From DATCDE01 sp038252405 (GTDB taxonomy: Bacteria > Actinomycetota > Actinomycetes > Prado026), in contig JBBSAJ010000005.1 of assembly GCA_038252405.1 (NCBI GenBank), positions 40,598 to 104,597 of the forward strand: a DNA stretch of 64,000 nucleotides, read 5' to 3'. How positions within the stretch are numbered: position 1 is the stretch's first letter; every line of letters starts with the position of its first letter. The position numbers and the translations under genes are program-made. Below are positions 29,931 to 37,317 of this stretch, piece after piece. The notes beneath the pieces are model-generated. The model searched no databases and was not told the DNA's origin. It was given only the letters and a program-made list of their open reading frames with translations.

Positions 29931-30821
29931 GTGACCCAGCCACCACCGCCGGCGGCCGCTCCGCTGCCGCCCATGGGCGGGGACGTCGTCTCCGGCGAGG
30001 CCGTCGTCCTGGAGCTGCGGCTGGCCAAGCTGCCCAGCCGCTCGCTGGCCATCGTCATCGACCTGGCCCTCCAGCTCGGCCTGCTGCTGGCGTTCGTGTT
30101 CCGGCTGGGGGCCACCGCCGGGCAGCTGGACACCGCGCTGGTCGCGGCGCTCAGCCTCGTGGTGACGGTGGGGGTGGTGCTCGGCTACCCGATCCTCTTC
30201 GAGACGCTCACCCGCGGCCGCAGCCTGGGCAAGCTGGTCCTCGGGCTGCGCGTGGTGCGCGACGACGGGGGACCGATCCGGTTCCGGCACTCGCTGGTGC
30301 GCGCCCTGCTCGGCCTGGTCGAGATCTGGCTGACCTCGGGCGTGGTCGCGATCCTGGCCAGCCTGGCGTCGACCACGGGCAAGCGGCTCGGCGACCAGCT
30401 GGCCGGGACCGTGGTGATCCGGGAGCGGGTGCCGGCGCAGCGCGCGCCGATGGCGACCATGCCGCCGTGGCTGGCCGGGTGGGCGGCGCAGGCCGACCTT
30501 GGCCGCCTGCCGGACGACCTGGCGCTGGCCGCGCGCCAGTTCCTGGCCCGCAGCGGCGAGCTGGCGCCCGCGGTGCGTACCAGCATGGGGCGCCGGATCG
30601 CCGGGGACGTCGTCCGCTACGTGGCTCCCCCGCCACCGCCCGGGACGCCCGTGGAGGCGTTCCTGGCTGCCGTCCTGGCCGAGCGACGGCGCCGCGAGGA
30701 GCAGCGGTCCCTGCCCGAGGCAGCCGCGCCCCAGGTCGCCCGCCCGGTCGTGCCGAGCCCAGCACCGACCGCACCGCCGGCGCCGCCGGCACCTCCGGGT
30801 GGGTTCGCTCCCCCCGGCTGA
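29931..30821 (+). CDS. RDD-family membrane protein
   Basis: A 296-aa membrane protein. After a proline-rich N-terminus comes 'LPSRSLAIVIDLALQLGLLLAFVF', where the R..D pair matches the RDD motif, then two more hydrophobic segments around 'GRSLGKLVLGLRVVRDDGG' and 'TTGKRLGDQLAGTVVIRER'. The C-terminal cytosolic half has a helical domain and ends in a Pro/Ala run. Function unknown; RDD proteins are proposed to transport ions or osmolytes in some bacteria. GTG 29931 lies 21 nt from the divergent spoIIM-like start. Its stop is inside the next hairpin. Confidence 0.85.
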   Translation: MTQPPPPAAAPLPPMGGDVVSGEAVVLELRLAKLPSRSLAIVIDLALQLGLLLAFVFRLGATAGQLDTALVAALSLVVTVGVVLGYPILFETLTRGRSLGKLVLGLRVVRDDGGPIRFRHSLVRALLGLVEIWLTSGVVAILASLASTTGKRLGDQLAGTVVIRERVPAQRAPMATMPPWLAGWAAQADLGRLPDDLALAARQFLARSGELAPAVRTSMGRRIAGDVVRYVAPPPPPGTPVEAFLAAVLAERRRREEQRSLPEAAAPQVARPVVPSPAPTAPPAPPAPPGGFAPPG

Positions 30822-30836
30822 GGTCCGCTCCTCAGC
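30817..30836. terminator. hairpin containing both stop codons of convergent genes
   Basis: A 7-bp stem GCTGAGG/CCTCAGC with a 6-nt loop. The left arm contains the RDD stop (30819-30821) and the right arm the CPBP stop (30832-30834). The arms are identical to those at 7098-7121. Confidence 0.6.
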
Positions 30837-31539
30837 GCAGGGCGAGCAGGGCCAGCGCCCCCGGCAGGTTCACCGTCATGTGGGTGAGGATGCTGGCCCC
30901 GGTGCTGCCGGTGCGGGCCCGCACGGTGCCGAGCACCAGCCCGATCGCCAGCAGCAGCGCGAACCGCATCGGCTCGAAGTGGAACAGGGCGAACGCGGTG
31001 CCGGTGCCCACGACGGCGGACAGCGCCGGGATGGCCCGCCGTTCCAGCGCACCGTAGAACAGGCCCCTGAACGCGATCTCCTCGACGATCGGCGCGCCCA
31101 CGGCCGCGGACAGGGCCAGCACCGTCAGCGCGGCCCGGGAGGCGCTGGTGGTGTCCTGGGCGACGTTGCCCACGGCCGACGACAGCGGCTGCCCGCTGAT
31201 CTTCTCGGTGAGGACGGCGATGCCCCAGGCCGCCAGGTAGGCGACGATCCCCCCGGCCACGCCCGTGCCGGCCTGCCGCCAGGTCACCCGCAGCCGCAGG
31301 TCCGCCACCGGGCCGTTGCCCCGGGTGGCCGTCGCGAGCAGCGGCCAGCCGGCCAGCCCGAGCCAGGGCAGCATGAGCATCGCGACACTGGCCCAGGCCC
31401 GGCCGTCGGCGGTGTCCGGGAACAGCGGAGCGACGGCCACGACCGCGACCAGCCCGAGCAGGATGGTCAGCCCGAACGTGACCGCCACGTCGCCCAGCCC
31501 CCACCGGACCCGATCGGTCGGCGTCTCGGGTGCCAGCAC
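30832..31539 (-). CDS. CPBP-family intramembrane metalloprotease
   Basis: A 235-aa multi-pass membrane protein of the CAAX protease/bacteriocin-processing (Abi) family. Motif 1 is 'VEEIAFRGLFYGAL' (EExxxR), motif 2 is the His in 'FALFHFEPMR', and the last is 'ILTHMTVN'. These residues form the glutamate/histidine active site. The substrate is unknown. Start is GTG 31539. It is a stand-alone gene between the RDD and ahcY genes. Confidence 0.88.
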   Translation of the reverse strand: MLAPETPTDRVRWGLGDVAVTFGLTILLGLVAVVAVAPLFPDTADGRAWASVAMLMLPWLGLAGWPLLATATRGNGPVADLRLRVTWRQAGTGVAGGIVAYLAAWGIAVLTEKISGQPLSSAVGNVAQDTTSASRAALTVLALSAAVGAPIVEEIAFRGLFYGALERRAIPALSAVVGTGTAFALFHFEPMRFALLLAIGLVLGTVRARTGSTGASILTHMTVNLPGALALLALR

Positions 31540-31581
31540 GGCCCCTAGCGTGCCACGGACCGGTTCGCGTCCCGCTCCGCC

Positions 31582-32859
31582 CTACGACCCGTGCTGCCAG
31601 GACGACAGGTACTCCGCCTGCGCGTCGGTCAGCGCGTCGATGTCCACGCCCATGGCCGCCAGCTTGAGCCGGGCGACCTCCTTGTCGATCTCGGTGGGCA
31701 CGTCGTGGACGCCGGCCTCCAGCTGCGAGGCGTTGGTCACGAGCCACTCGGCGGTCAGCGCCTGGTCGGCGAAGGACATGTCCATGACCGCAGCCGGGTG
31801 GCCCTCGGCCGCGCCGAGGTTGACCAGCCGGCCCTCGGCCAGCAGCAGCAGCCGGCGTCCGTCGGCCAGGACGTACTCGTCGGTCTGGTGCCGGATCTTG
31901 CGGTTGACGGCCACCGCGTTGGCCTCCAGCCACTTGACGTCGATCTCGATGTCGAAGTGGCCCGAGTTCGCGAAGATCGCGCCGTCCTTCATGACCTCGA
32001 AGAACTCCTGGCGCAGCACGTCGCGGTTGCCGGTGACGGTGATGAACACGTCGCCGACGCGGGCGGCGTCGGCCATCGGCATGACCCGGTAGCCCTGCAT
32101 GGTCGCGTCCAGCGCCTTGGTCGGGTCGATCTCGGTGACGACGACGTTGGCACCCATGCCCTTGGAGCGCTCGGACACACCCTTGCCGCAGTAGCCGTAG
32201 CCGGCCACCACGACGGTCTTGCCAGCCAGCAGCGTGTTCGTGGCCCGGAAGACGGCGTCCAGGGTGGACTGCCCGGTGCCGTACCGGTTGTCGAACATGT
32301 GCTTGGTGTCGGTGTCGTTCACCGCGATCATCGGGAAGCGCAGCGCCTTGTCCGCAGTCATCGCGCGCAGCCGGATCACCCCGGTGGTGGTCTCCTCGCA
32401 GCCGCCCTTGACCCCGTCCAGCAGCTCCTGGCGGGTGGTGTGCAGGGTGTTGACCAGGTCGCAGCCGTCGTCGAACACCTGGTGCGGGGCGATGTCGAGC
32501 GCCGCGTTGATGTGCGCGTAGTAGCCGTCGTGGTCGACGTTGTTCCGGGCGAAGACGGAGATGCCGTACTCGTGCACCAGGGCCGCCGCGGTGTCGTCCT
32601 GGGTGGACAGCGGGTTGGACGCGCACAGCGCGATCTCGGCCCCCCCGGCCTGCAGGGCGCGCATCAGGTTCGCCGTCTCCGTGGTCACGTGCATGCAGGC
32701 GGCGATCCGGGTGCCCTCGAAGGGCCGCTCCTTGGCGAACCGCTCGCGGATCTGGGACAGCACCGGCATGGACCGCTCGGCCCACTCGATCCGGAGCTTG
32801 CCCTGGGCGGCCAGCGAGGCGTCGGCGATGTCGTGGCGAGGCGTGGCGTCTGAGGTCAT
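31582..32859 (-). CDS. ahcY: S-adenosyl-L-homocysteine hydrolase (short type)
   Basis: A 425-aa NAD-dependent enzyme that splits S-adenosylhomocysteine into adenosine and homocysteine, clearing the product of methylation reactions. NAD binding is seen in 'VVVAGYGYCGKGVSERSKGMG'. Substrate residues lie in 'HVTTETANLMRAL', 'NNVDHDGYYAH' and 'DNRYGTGQSTLDA'. It lacks the ~40-residue insertion of the long bacterial form and ends 'AQAEYLSSWQHGS', without the C-terminal KPDHYRY tail. This is the short archaeal/Thermotoga-like type. ATG 32859 has GAGG just before it. It is divergent from the merR-like gene across 67 nt. Confidence 0.95.
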   Translation of the reverse strand: MTSDATPRHDIADASLAAQGKLRIEWAERSMPVLSQIRERFAKERPFEGTRIAACMHVTTETANLMRALQAGGAEIALCASNPLSTQDDTAAALVHEYGISVFARNNVDHDGYYAHINAALDIAPHQVFDDGCDLVNTLHTTRQELLDGVKGGCEETTTGVIRLRAMTADKALRFPMIAVNDTDTKHMFDNRYGTGQSTLDAVFRATNTLLAGKTVVVAGYGYCGKGVSERSKGMGANVVVTEIDPTKALDATMQGYRVMPMADAARVGDVFITVTGNRDVLRQEFFEVMKDGAIFANSGHFDIEIDVKWLEANAVAVNRKIRHQTDEYVLADGRRLLLLAEGRLVNLGAAEGHPAAVMDMSFADQALTAEWLVTNASQLEAGVHDVPTEIDKEVARLKLAAMGVDIDALTDAQAEYLSSWQHGS

Positions 32860-32898
32860 CCTCGGATCCTAGGGCGCGCACCGTTGCTGGACACTTTT

Positions 32899-32916
32899 CT
32901 GACACGGTTGTGTCAG
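32899..32916. promoter_or_regulatory. operator-like palindrome between ahcY and merR-like gene
   Basis: A perfect inverted repeat CTGACAC-GGTT-GTGTCAG with 7-bp arms, 10 bp before the merR-like start and 39 bp before ahcY. Its place in a 67-nt divergent promoter region suggests a repressor or MerR-type operator. It can also fold as an RNA hairpin. Confidence 0.5.
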
Positions 32917-32926
32917 GATCAGTGCC

Positions 32927-33322
32927 ATGCGGATCACCGACGCGGCGGACCGGCTGGGCACGACGGCCCGGATGCTGCGCTACCGGGAGCGGCTGGGCCT
33001 GCTCGCGCCGGCCGCGGACGAGCCGGGCCGGCACCGCCACTACGGCGCCGCGGACCTCGCGGCGGCCGGCTGGGCGGCCGCGCTGGAGCAGCGCTACGAC
33101 GTGAGCCCGGCCGCGTTGGCGTTCGCCCTTCGGGTGCTCTCCGACCCGGCGGCCGAGGCCGACGTACGCCGGCTGGGTGACCTCACCGGGCGCACGACGG
33201 CGCGGGCGCTGGACTTCGACCAGCTCAAGGCGCAGCGGCTGCTGCGCGGGCGCCCGGCCACCACGGGCCGACCGGGCGAAAGGCCGCAGCCGGGGTCCCG
33301 CGCACCCGCGTCGGGACGCTGA
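32927..33322 (+). CDS. MerR-family transcriptional regulator
   Basis: A 131-aa small regulator. The N-terminal winged helix reads 'MRITDAADRLGTTARMLRYR' and 'ERLGLLAP', then 'RHRHYGAADLAAAGWAAALE', the classic MerR helix-turn-helix and wing with 'R.Y'. There is a short helical segment for dimerisation but no cysteine pattern for metal sensing. The last 33 codons are Pro/Arg-rich and overlap the SMP-30 gene on the other strand by 98 nt, so the tail may not be conserved. The palindrome 10 bp upstream is a natural site for autoregulation (inference). Confidence 0.85.
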   Translation: MRITDAADRLGTTARMLRYRERLGLLAPAADEPGRHRHYGAADLAAAGWAAALEQRYDVSPAALAFALRVLSDPAAEADVRRLGDLTGRTTARALDFDQLKAQRLLRGRPATTGRPGERPQPGSRAPASGR

Positions 33323-34160
33323 AGATCCGCCCGGCCAGCGGCTGCGCAGCCCGCTGGTCGTCGGTGTAGCCCTCGGTGGCCGTGGTGACGAACAGCCGGG
33401 TCAGGTCCGGGCCGCCGAACCAGCAGCAGGTGGACTGCGGCACCGGCAGCTGGACGACGGCGGCCAGCTCTCCCTGCGGGGTGTACCGGTGCACCCGACC
33501 GGCCCCGTAGAGGGCCACCCACACGAAGCCGTCGTCGTCCATGGTCAGGCCGTCGGGGGAGCCCTGGTCGCCACCGAGGCGGACCAGCTCACGCCGGCCC
33601 GACAGGGTGCCCCGCTCGACGTCGAAGTCGAAGGCGAGCACCACGCCCGGCCCGCTGTCGTTGAGGTACAAGGTGGCGCCGTCCGGGCTCCAGCCCAGGC
33701 CGTTGGCGATGGTGAGCCCGTCGAGGACCTGGCGGACCGAGCCGTCGACGTCCAGCCGGAACAGCGCCCCGCCGCCCTCATGGTGGTCGTTGGCCAGGGT
33801 GCCGGCCCACATCCTCCCCGCGGGGTCGCAGGCCGCGTCGTTCATCCGGGTGCCCTCGGGCGCCGGCTCGGCCAGCCAGTCCAACGCGCCGTCCGGGGCC
33901 AGCCGGGCGAACCCGCGGTCGGCGGCGAGCAGGTAGCCGTCCTCGCCGTCCACCGGGGCCACCGCGCCCAGCGGGACGCCCACGTCGTAGCGGCGGACCC
34001 GCTGCAGGCCGCCGTCCGGGTCGACCCGCTCGCGGAACAGCCGGCCCTGCACGATGTCGACCCACAGCAGCTCGTCGTGGCGAGCGTCCCAGCGCACCCC
34101 CTCGCCGAGGACGGTGGCCTGGTGGCTGGCCGGCTGCGGCACGCCGAGGATCTCGACCAC
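33225..34160 (-). CDS. SMP-30/gluconolactonase family protein
   Basis: A 311-aa six-bladed beta-propeller lactonase. It has the metal-binding Glu in 'VLGEGVRWD' (about 18-26), 'RMNDAACDPAGRMWAGTL', 'IANGLGWSPDGATLYLNDSG' and 'GSPDGLTMDDDGFVWVA', the blade motifs that carry the catalytic Asn/Asp. It should open sugar lactones to acids. It starts (GTG 34160) 12 nt after the glucose-dehydrogenase-like gene, so the pair probably convert glucose to gluconolactone to gluconate. Its 3' end overlaps the merR-like gene by 98 nt. Confidence 0.88.
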   Translation of the reverse strand: MVEILGVPQPASHQATVLGEGVRWDARHDELLWVDIVQGRLFRERVDPDGGLQRVRRYDVGVPLGAVAPVDGEDGYLLAADRGFARLAPDGALDWLAEPAPEGTRMNDAACDPAGRMWAGTLANDHHEGGGALFRLDVDGSVRQVLDGLTIANGLGWSPDGATLYLNDSGPGVVLAFDFDVERGTLSGRRELVRLGGDQGSPDGLTMDDDGFVWVALYGAGRVHRYTPQGELAAVVQLPVPQSTCCWFGGPDLTRLFVTTATEGYTDDQRAAQPLAGRIFSVPTRVRGTPAAAFRPVGPWWPGARAAAAAP

Positions 34161-34172
34161 GGCGGGACCGCC

Positions 34173-35219
34173 TCAGCCGGCCGTGAAGTCGACGACCACC
34201 TTGATGTCGTCGGGCTGCTTGACCAGCGCCTCGGCGATCCGCTCGGGCGGCACCCGGCGGGTGACCAGCCGGGCCAGCCAGTCGGGGTCGGCGCGCGTCA
34301 GCTCATGGGCGGCCTTGTAGAAGTGCCGCCGGTTGGCGTTGACCGACCCGACGATCACGTTGTTCTGCAGCACCATCTCGGTGGCGACGTCGGCCAGCTT
34401 CAGGCCGGTCGTCCGGCCACCCGAGCCCACGCCGGTGAGTGCGACCACCCCACCGGACCCGACCGCGCGCATCACGTCGGCGATCACCTGGGCCACCCCG
34501 GTGCACTCGATGACGATGTCCGGGTCGAACCCGACGTCGAGCGCGCTGCCGTGGTGGTACGTGGCGCCGAGCGCCTTGACCAGCTCCGGCTTGGGCCCGG
34601 AGTCGACCTGGTCGAGCACGTGCACCTCGAGCCCGCGCTGGACGCCGACCATGGCGGCCAGCAGACCGATCGGACCGGCGCCGGTCACCAGGCAGGTGCG
34701 CGGCTCCCAGAACGCGCGGCTCCCCACGGCGCTGACCTGCTCCCAGGCCTTGGTGACCACCGTCGTGGGCTCGAGCAGGACGCCCAGCGGGCCGAGGGAC
34801 GGGTCCAGCACGGTGACGTAGTCGGGCTCGATCCGCCACTGCTGGGACATGAACCCGTCGATGGACTTGATGCCGCGCTCGGTGTACCGGCCGTTGCGGC
34901 ACATGTCCCACTCGCCGACCGCGCAGCTCGGGCAGGGCACCGGGTCCGGCCGGCGCACGATGCCGACGACCAGGTCGCCCTTGCTCAGGTTGCTCGGGCC
35001 GGGGTCGATGACGCGGCCGAGGGACTCGTGCCCCAGGACCAGCCGGTCGCGGCCCTCGGGCGCCCAGCCGTACCGGCCCTCGGCGATCTCCACGTCGGTG
35101 CCGCAGACCCCGACGGCGACCGCCTCGACGAGCACCGAGCCGGTGGACGGGTCCGGCTCGGGCACCTCCTCGCAGCGGACCGACCCTTGGACCTTCGGCT
35201 GCACCGTGACCGCTCGCAT
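34173..35219 (-). CDS. glucose 1-dehydrogenase-like zinc alcohol dehydrogenase
   Basis: A 348-aa medium-chain dehydrogenase. The catalytic zinc site is Cys39 in 'VGVCGTDVEI' with His64-Glu65 in 'LVLGHESLGR'. The structural zinc cysteines lie in 'VPCPSCAVGEWDMC'. The NAD(P) fold is 'CLVTGAGPIGLLAAM'. The C-terminal 'NANRRHFYKAAHEL' matches the glucose-dehydrogenase C-terminal domain of archaeal GlcDH. It oxidises an aldose, probably glucose, to its lactone. ATG 35219. The lactonase gene follows 12 nt later. Confidence 0.88.
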   Translation of the reverse strand: MRAVTVQPKVQGSVRCEEVPEPDPSTGSVLVEAVAVGVCGTDVEIAEGRYGWAPEGRDRLVLGHESLGRVIDPGPSNLSKGDLVVGIVRRPDPVPCPSCAVGEWDMCRNGRYTERGIKSIDGFMSQQWRIEPDYVTVLDPSLGPLGVLLEPTTVVTKAWEQVSAVGSRAFWEPRTCLVTGAGPIGLLAAMVGVQRGLEVHVLDQVDSGPKPELVKALGATYHHGSALDVGFDPDIVIECTGVAQVIADVMRAVGSGGVVALTGVGSGGRTTGLKLADVATEMVLQNNVIVGSVNANRRHFYKAAHELTRADPDWLARLVTRRVPPERIAEALVKQPDDIKVVVDFTAG

Positions 35220-35251
35220 GGGGGAACAGTACGTCCGGTGCGAGTGCCCGG

Positions 35252-36388
35252 TCAGTGGCTGCCGGGCGCGGTGACGAAGCAGGTGCCGGTACCGGTCACC
35301 ACGAGGGGGCCGGAGCCGGCCGGCAGGAAGGCGGCCCGGCCGGGGCCCAGCGCCACCCCGCCGACGGCGACCTGGCCGGCCACGCACACGACGATCCGCG
35401 GCCCCACGGCCGGCACCGGGCGGGCGGTTCCGGCCACCTCGACCCGCCAGACCGCGAAGTCCGACACCGGGACGTCGTAGGCCTCGACGCCGTCGCTGAC
35501 CGGCCGCGGCCACACCCGCGGCTCGGTCCGGGCGGCGTAGCGGACCACCCGGCGCAGCTCGCCGATGTCCACGTGCTTGGCGGTGAGCCCGCCGCGCAGC
35601 ACGTTGTCCGAGGAGGCCTGCACCTCGACGCCGACCCCCCGCAGGTAGGCGTGCAGGACGCCGGACTCGAGGAACACCGCCTGGCCGGGCTCCAGCCGGA
35701 CCAACCGCAGCAGCAGCGGCGCCACGATCCCGGCGTCCCCGGGGTGGCCACCCGCCAGCCGGACCACCCAGTCCAGCGCGGCCGCGTCCGACGACCCGGC
35801 CTCGGCCCGGTGCCCGCCGCAGGCCGCCGCCACCTCCGAGACCAGCCGGTCCCGCTCGACGCCGTCCAGCCCGAGGACCGCGGCGACGGTCTCCCGCAGC
35901 GCGTGCTCCTCGTCGGGGTGGGCCAGCGGGACGGTCAGCCGCTCCAACAGCGGGCTGCCCACCAGCCGGACCAGCCGCAGCGCCTCGGCCGGCGGCCGGA
36001 ACCCGCACAGCGCCTCGGTGGGCCCGAGCGCGACCAGCAGCTCGGGCTTGTGGTTGCGGTCGCGGTAGTTGCGCCGCGGGTCGTCGGGGCGCAACCCTGC
36101 GGCCTCCTCCCGGGCGAACCCCTCGGCGGCCTGGGCCCGGTCGGGGTGCGCCTGGATGGACAGCGGCTGCTCGGCTGCGAGCAGCTTGACCAGGAACGGC
36201 AGGTCGGGCACGACGTCGGCCAGGGTGCGGCCGTCCGGCAGCCGGGACGGGTCGTCGGGGTGGGCGCCCATCCAGATCTCCGCCCACGGCTGGTCGGCGG
36301 GTGCCGGGAGTCCGAGCAGGGCCGGCAGCACGGTGCGCGAGCCCCATGCGTAGTGCCGCACCGCGGTGTCCAGCTGCAGCGCGGTCAT
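35252..36388 (-). CDS. manA: mannose-6-phosphate isomerase, class I
   Basis: A 378-aa zinc enzyme interconverting fructose-6-phosphate and mannose-6-phosphate, the entry to GDP-mannose. It starts 'AVRHYAWGSRTVLPALLG'. The metal and active-site motifs are 'LSIQAHPDRAQAAEGF', 'NHKPELLVALGPTEALCGF', 'VFLESGVLHAYLRGVGVEV' and 'ASSDNVLRGGLTAKHVD', all conserved in type I PMI. The ATG at 36388 overlaps the CDF stop (ATGA). Together with manB (38650) and manC (53890) the window contains the full route to GDP-mannose. Confidence 0.95.
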   Translation of the reverse strand: MTALQLDTAVRHYAWGSRTVLPALLGLPAPADQPWAEIWMGAHPDDPSRLPDGRTLADVVPDLPFLVKLLAAEQPLSIQAHPDRAQAAEGFAREEAAGLRPDDPRRNYRDRNHKPELLVALGPTEALCGFRPPAEALRLVRLVGSPLLERLTVPLAHPDEEHALRETVAAVLGLDGVERDRLVSEVAAACGGHRAEAGSSDAAALDWVVRLAGGHPGDAGIVAPLLLRLVRLEPGQAVFLESGVLHAYLRGVGVEVQASSDNVLRGGLTAKHVDIGELRRVVRYAARTEPRVWPRPVSDGVEAYDVPVSDFAVWRVEVAGTARPVPAVGPRIVVCVAGQVAVGGVALGPGRAAFLPAGSGPLVVTGTGTCFVTAPGSH

Positions 36389-37317
36389 CCGGGCGGCGAT
36401 CCGCCCTCGGGGGGGCGCCGGATGTCCGGCTCGAGATAGATGAGGGTGGCCTGCGGGACACTCATACGGACCCGGGCCTCGGCCGCGTCGATGGCCGCCG
36501 CGACGCCCCGCGCGGTGTCGTCGTGCTGCACGGCCACCTTGGCCGCGACCATCAGGTCGTCCGGGCCGACGTACAGGGTGCGCAGGTGGATGACGCTGTG
36601 CACGCCGCCGCCGGCCAGGGCGGACCGGATCGCGGCGACGTCCTCGGCGCCGGCTCCCTCGCCCACGAGCAGGCTGCCCACCTCGTAGGCCAGGAACATG
36701 GCGATGAGCACGAGCAGCACGCCGATCGCCAGCGAGCCCACGCCGTCCCAGGCGCCGTTGCCCGTGGTCACCGCCAGCGTGACGCCGACCAGCGCGAAGA
36801 CCAGGCCGAGCAGCGCTCCGGTGTCCTCCAGCAGCACCACGGGCAGCTCGGGCGCCTTGGCGTGCCGCAGGAACGCCCACCACGACCGGCTGCCGCGCAG
36901 CGGGTTGGACTCGTGGACGGCGGTCCGCAGCGACCAGGACTCAAGGAGGACCGCGACGCCGAGGACCCCGAACGCCCAGGCCGGGCTGGTCAGCGGCTCC
37001 GGGTGGTGGACCTTGTGCCACCCCTCGTACAGCGCGAACACCCCACCGAGGGTGAACAGGATGATCGACACGATGAAGGCGTAGAGGTAGCGCAGCCGAC
37101 CGTAACCGAACGGGTGCGCGTCGTCGGCCACCTGGCGGGCCCTTCTCCCGCCGATGATGAGCAGCACCTGGTTGCCGGTGTCGGCCAGCGAGTGCACGGA
37201 CTCCGACAGCAGCGACGAGGAGCCGGTCGCCAGGAAGGCGACGAACTTGCTGATCGCGATGCCCAGGTTGGCGAACATGGCGGCCACGATGGCCCGCGTC
37301 CCCCCGGAGGCGCTCAC
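36385..37317 (-). CDS. cation diffusion facilitator (CDF) family transporter
   Basis: A 310-aa six-TM metal/proton antiporter. Motifs are 'SSSLLSESVHSLADTGNQ' (TM2 metal site), 'DDAHPFGYGRLRYLYAF', and 'VVLLEDTGALLGLVFA' (TM5 site), where the D/E pattern suggests Mn, Fe or Zn export. A cytosolic C-terminal ferredoxin-like domain ('LRTLYVGPDDLMVAAKVAVQ') follows. GTG 37317 overlaps the SIS gene stop (GTGA) and its stop overlaps manA, so it is embedded in the mannose operon; metal supply for the zinc enzyme ManA would make sense (inference). Confidence 0.9.
   Translation of the reverse strand: MSASGGTRAIVAAMFANLGIAISKFVAFLATGSSSLLSESVHSLADTGNQVLLIIGGRRARQVADDAHPFGYGRLRYLYAFIVSIILFTLGGVFALYEGWHKVHHPEPLTSPAWAFGVLGVAVLLESWSLRTAVHESNPLRGSRSWWAFLRHAKAPELPVVLLEDTGALLGLVFALVGVTLAVTTGNGAWDGVGSLAIGVLLVLIAMFLAYEVGSLLVGEGAGAEDVAAIRSALAGGGVHSVIHLRTLYVGPDDLMVAAKVAVQHDDTARGVAAAIDAAEARVRMSVPQATLIYLEPDIRRPPEGGSPPG

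Noticed and set aside
34173..36461. A 762-codon frame suggesting a longer glucose dehydrogenase
   Set aside because: The upstream codons overlap manA out of frame; the dehydrogenase fold begins at ATG 35219.
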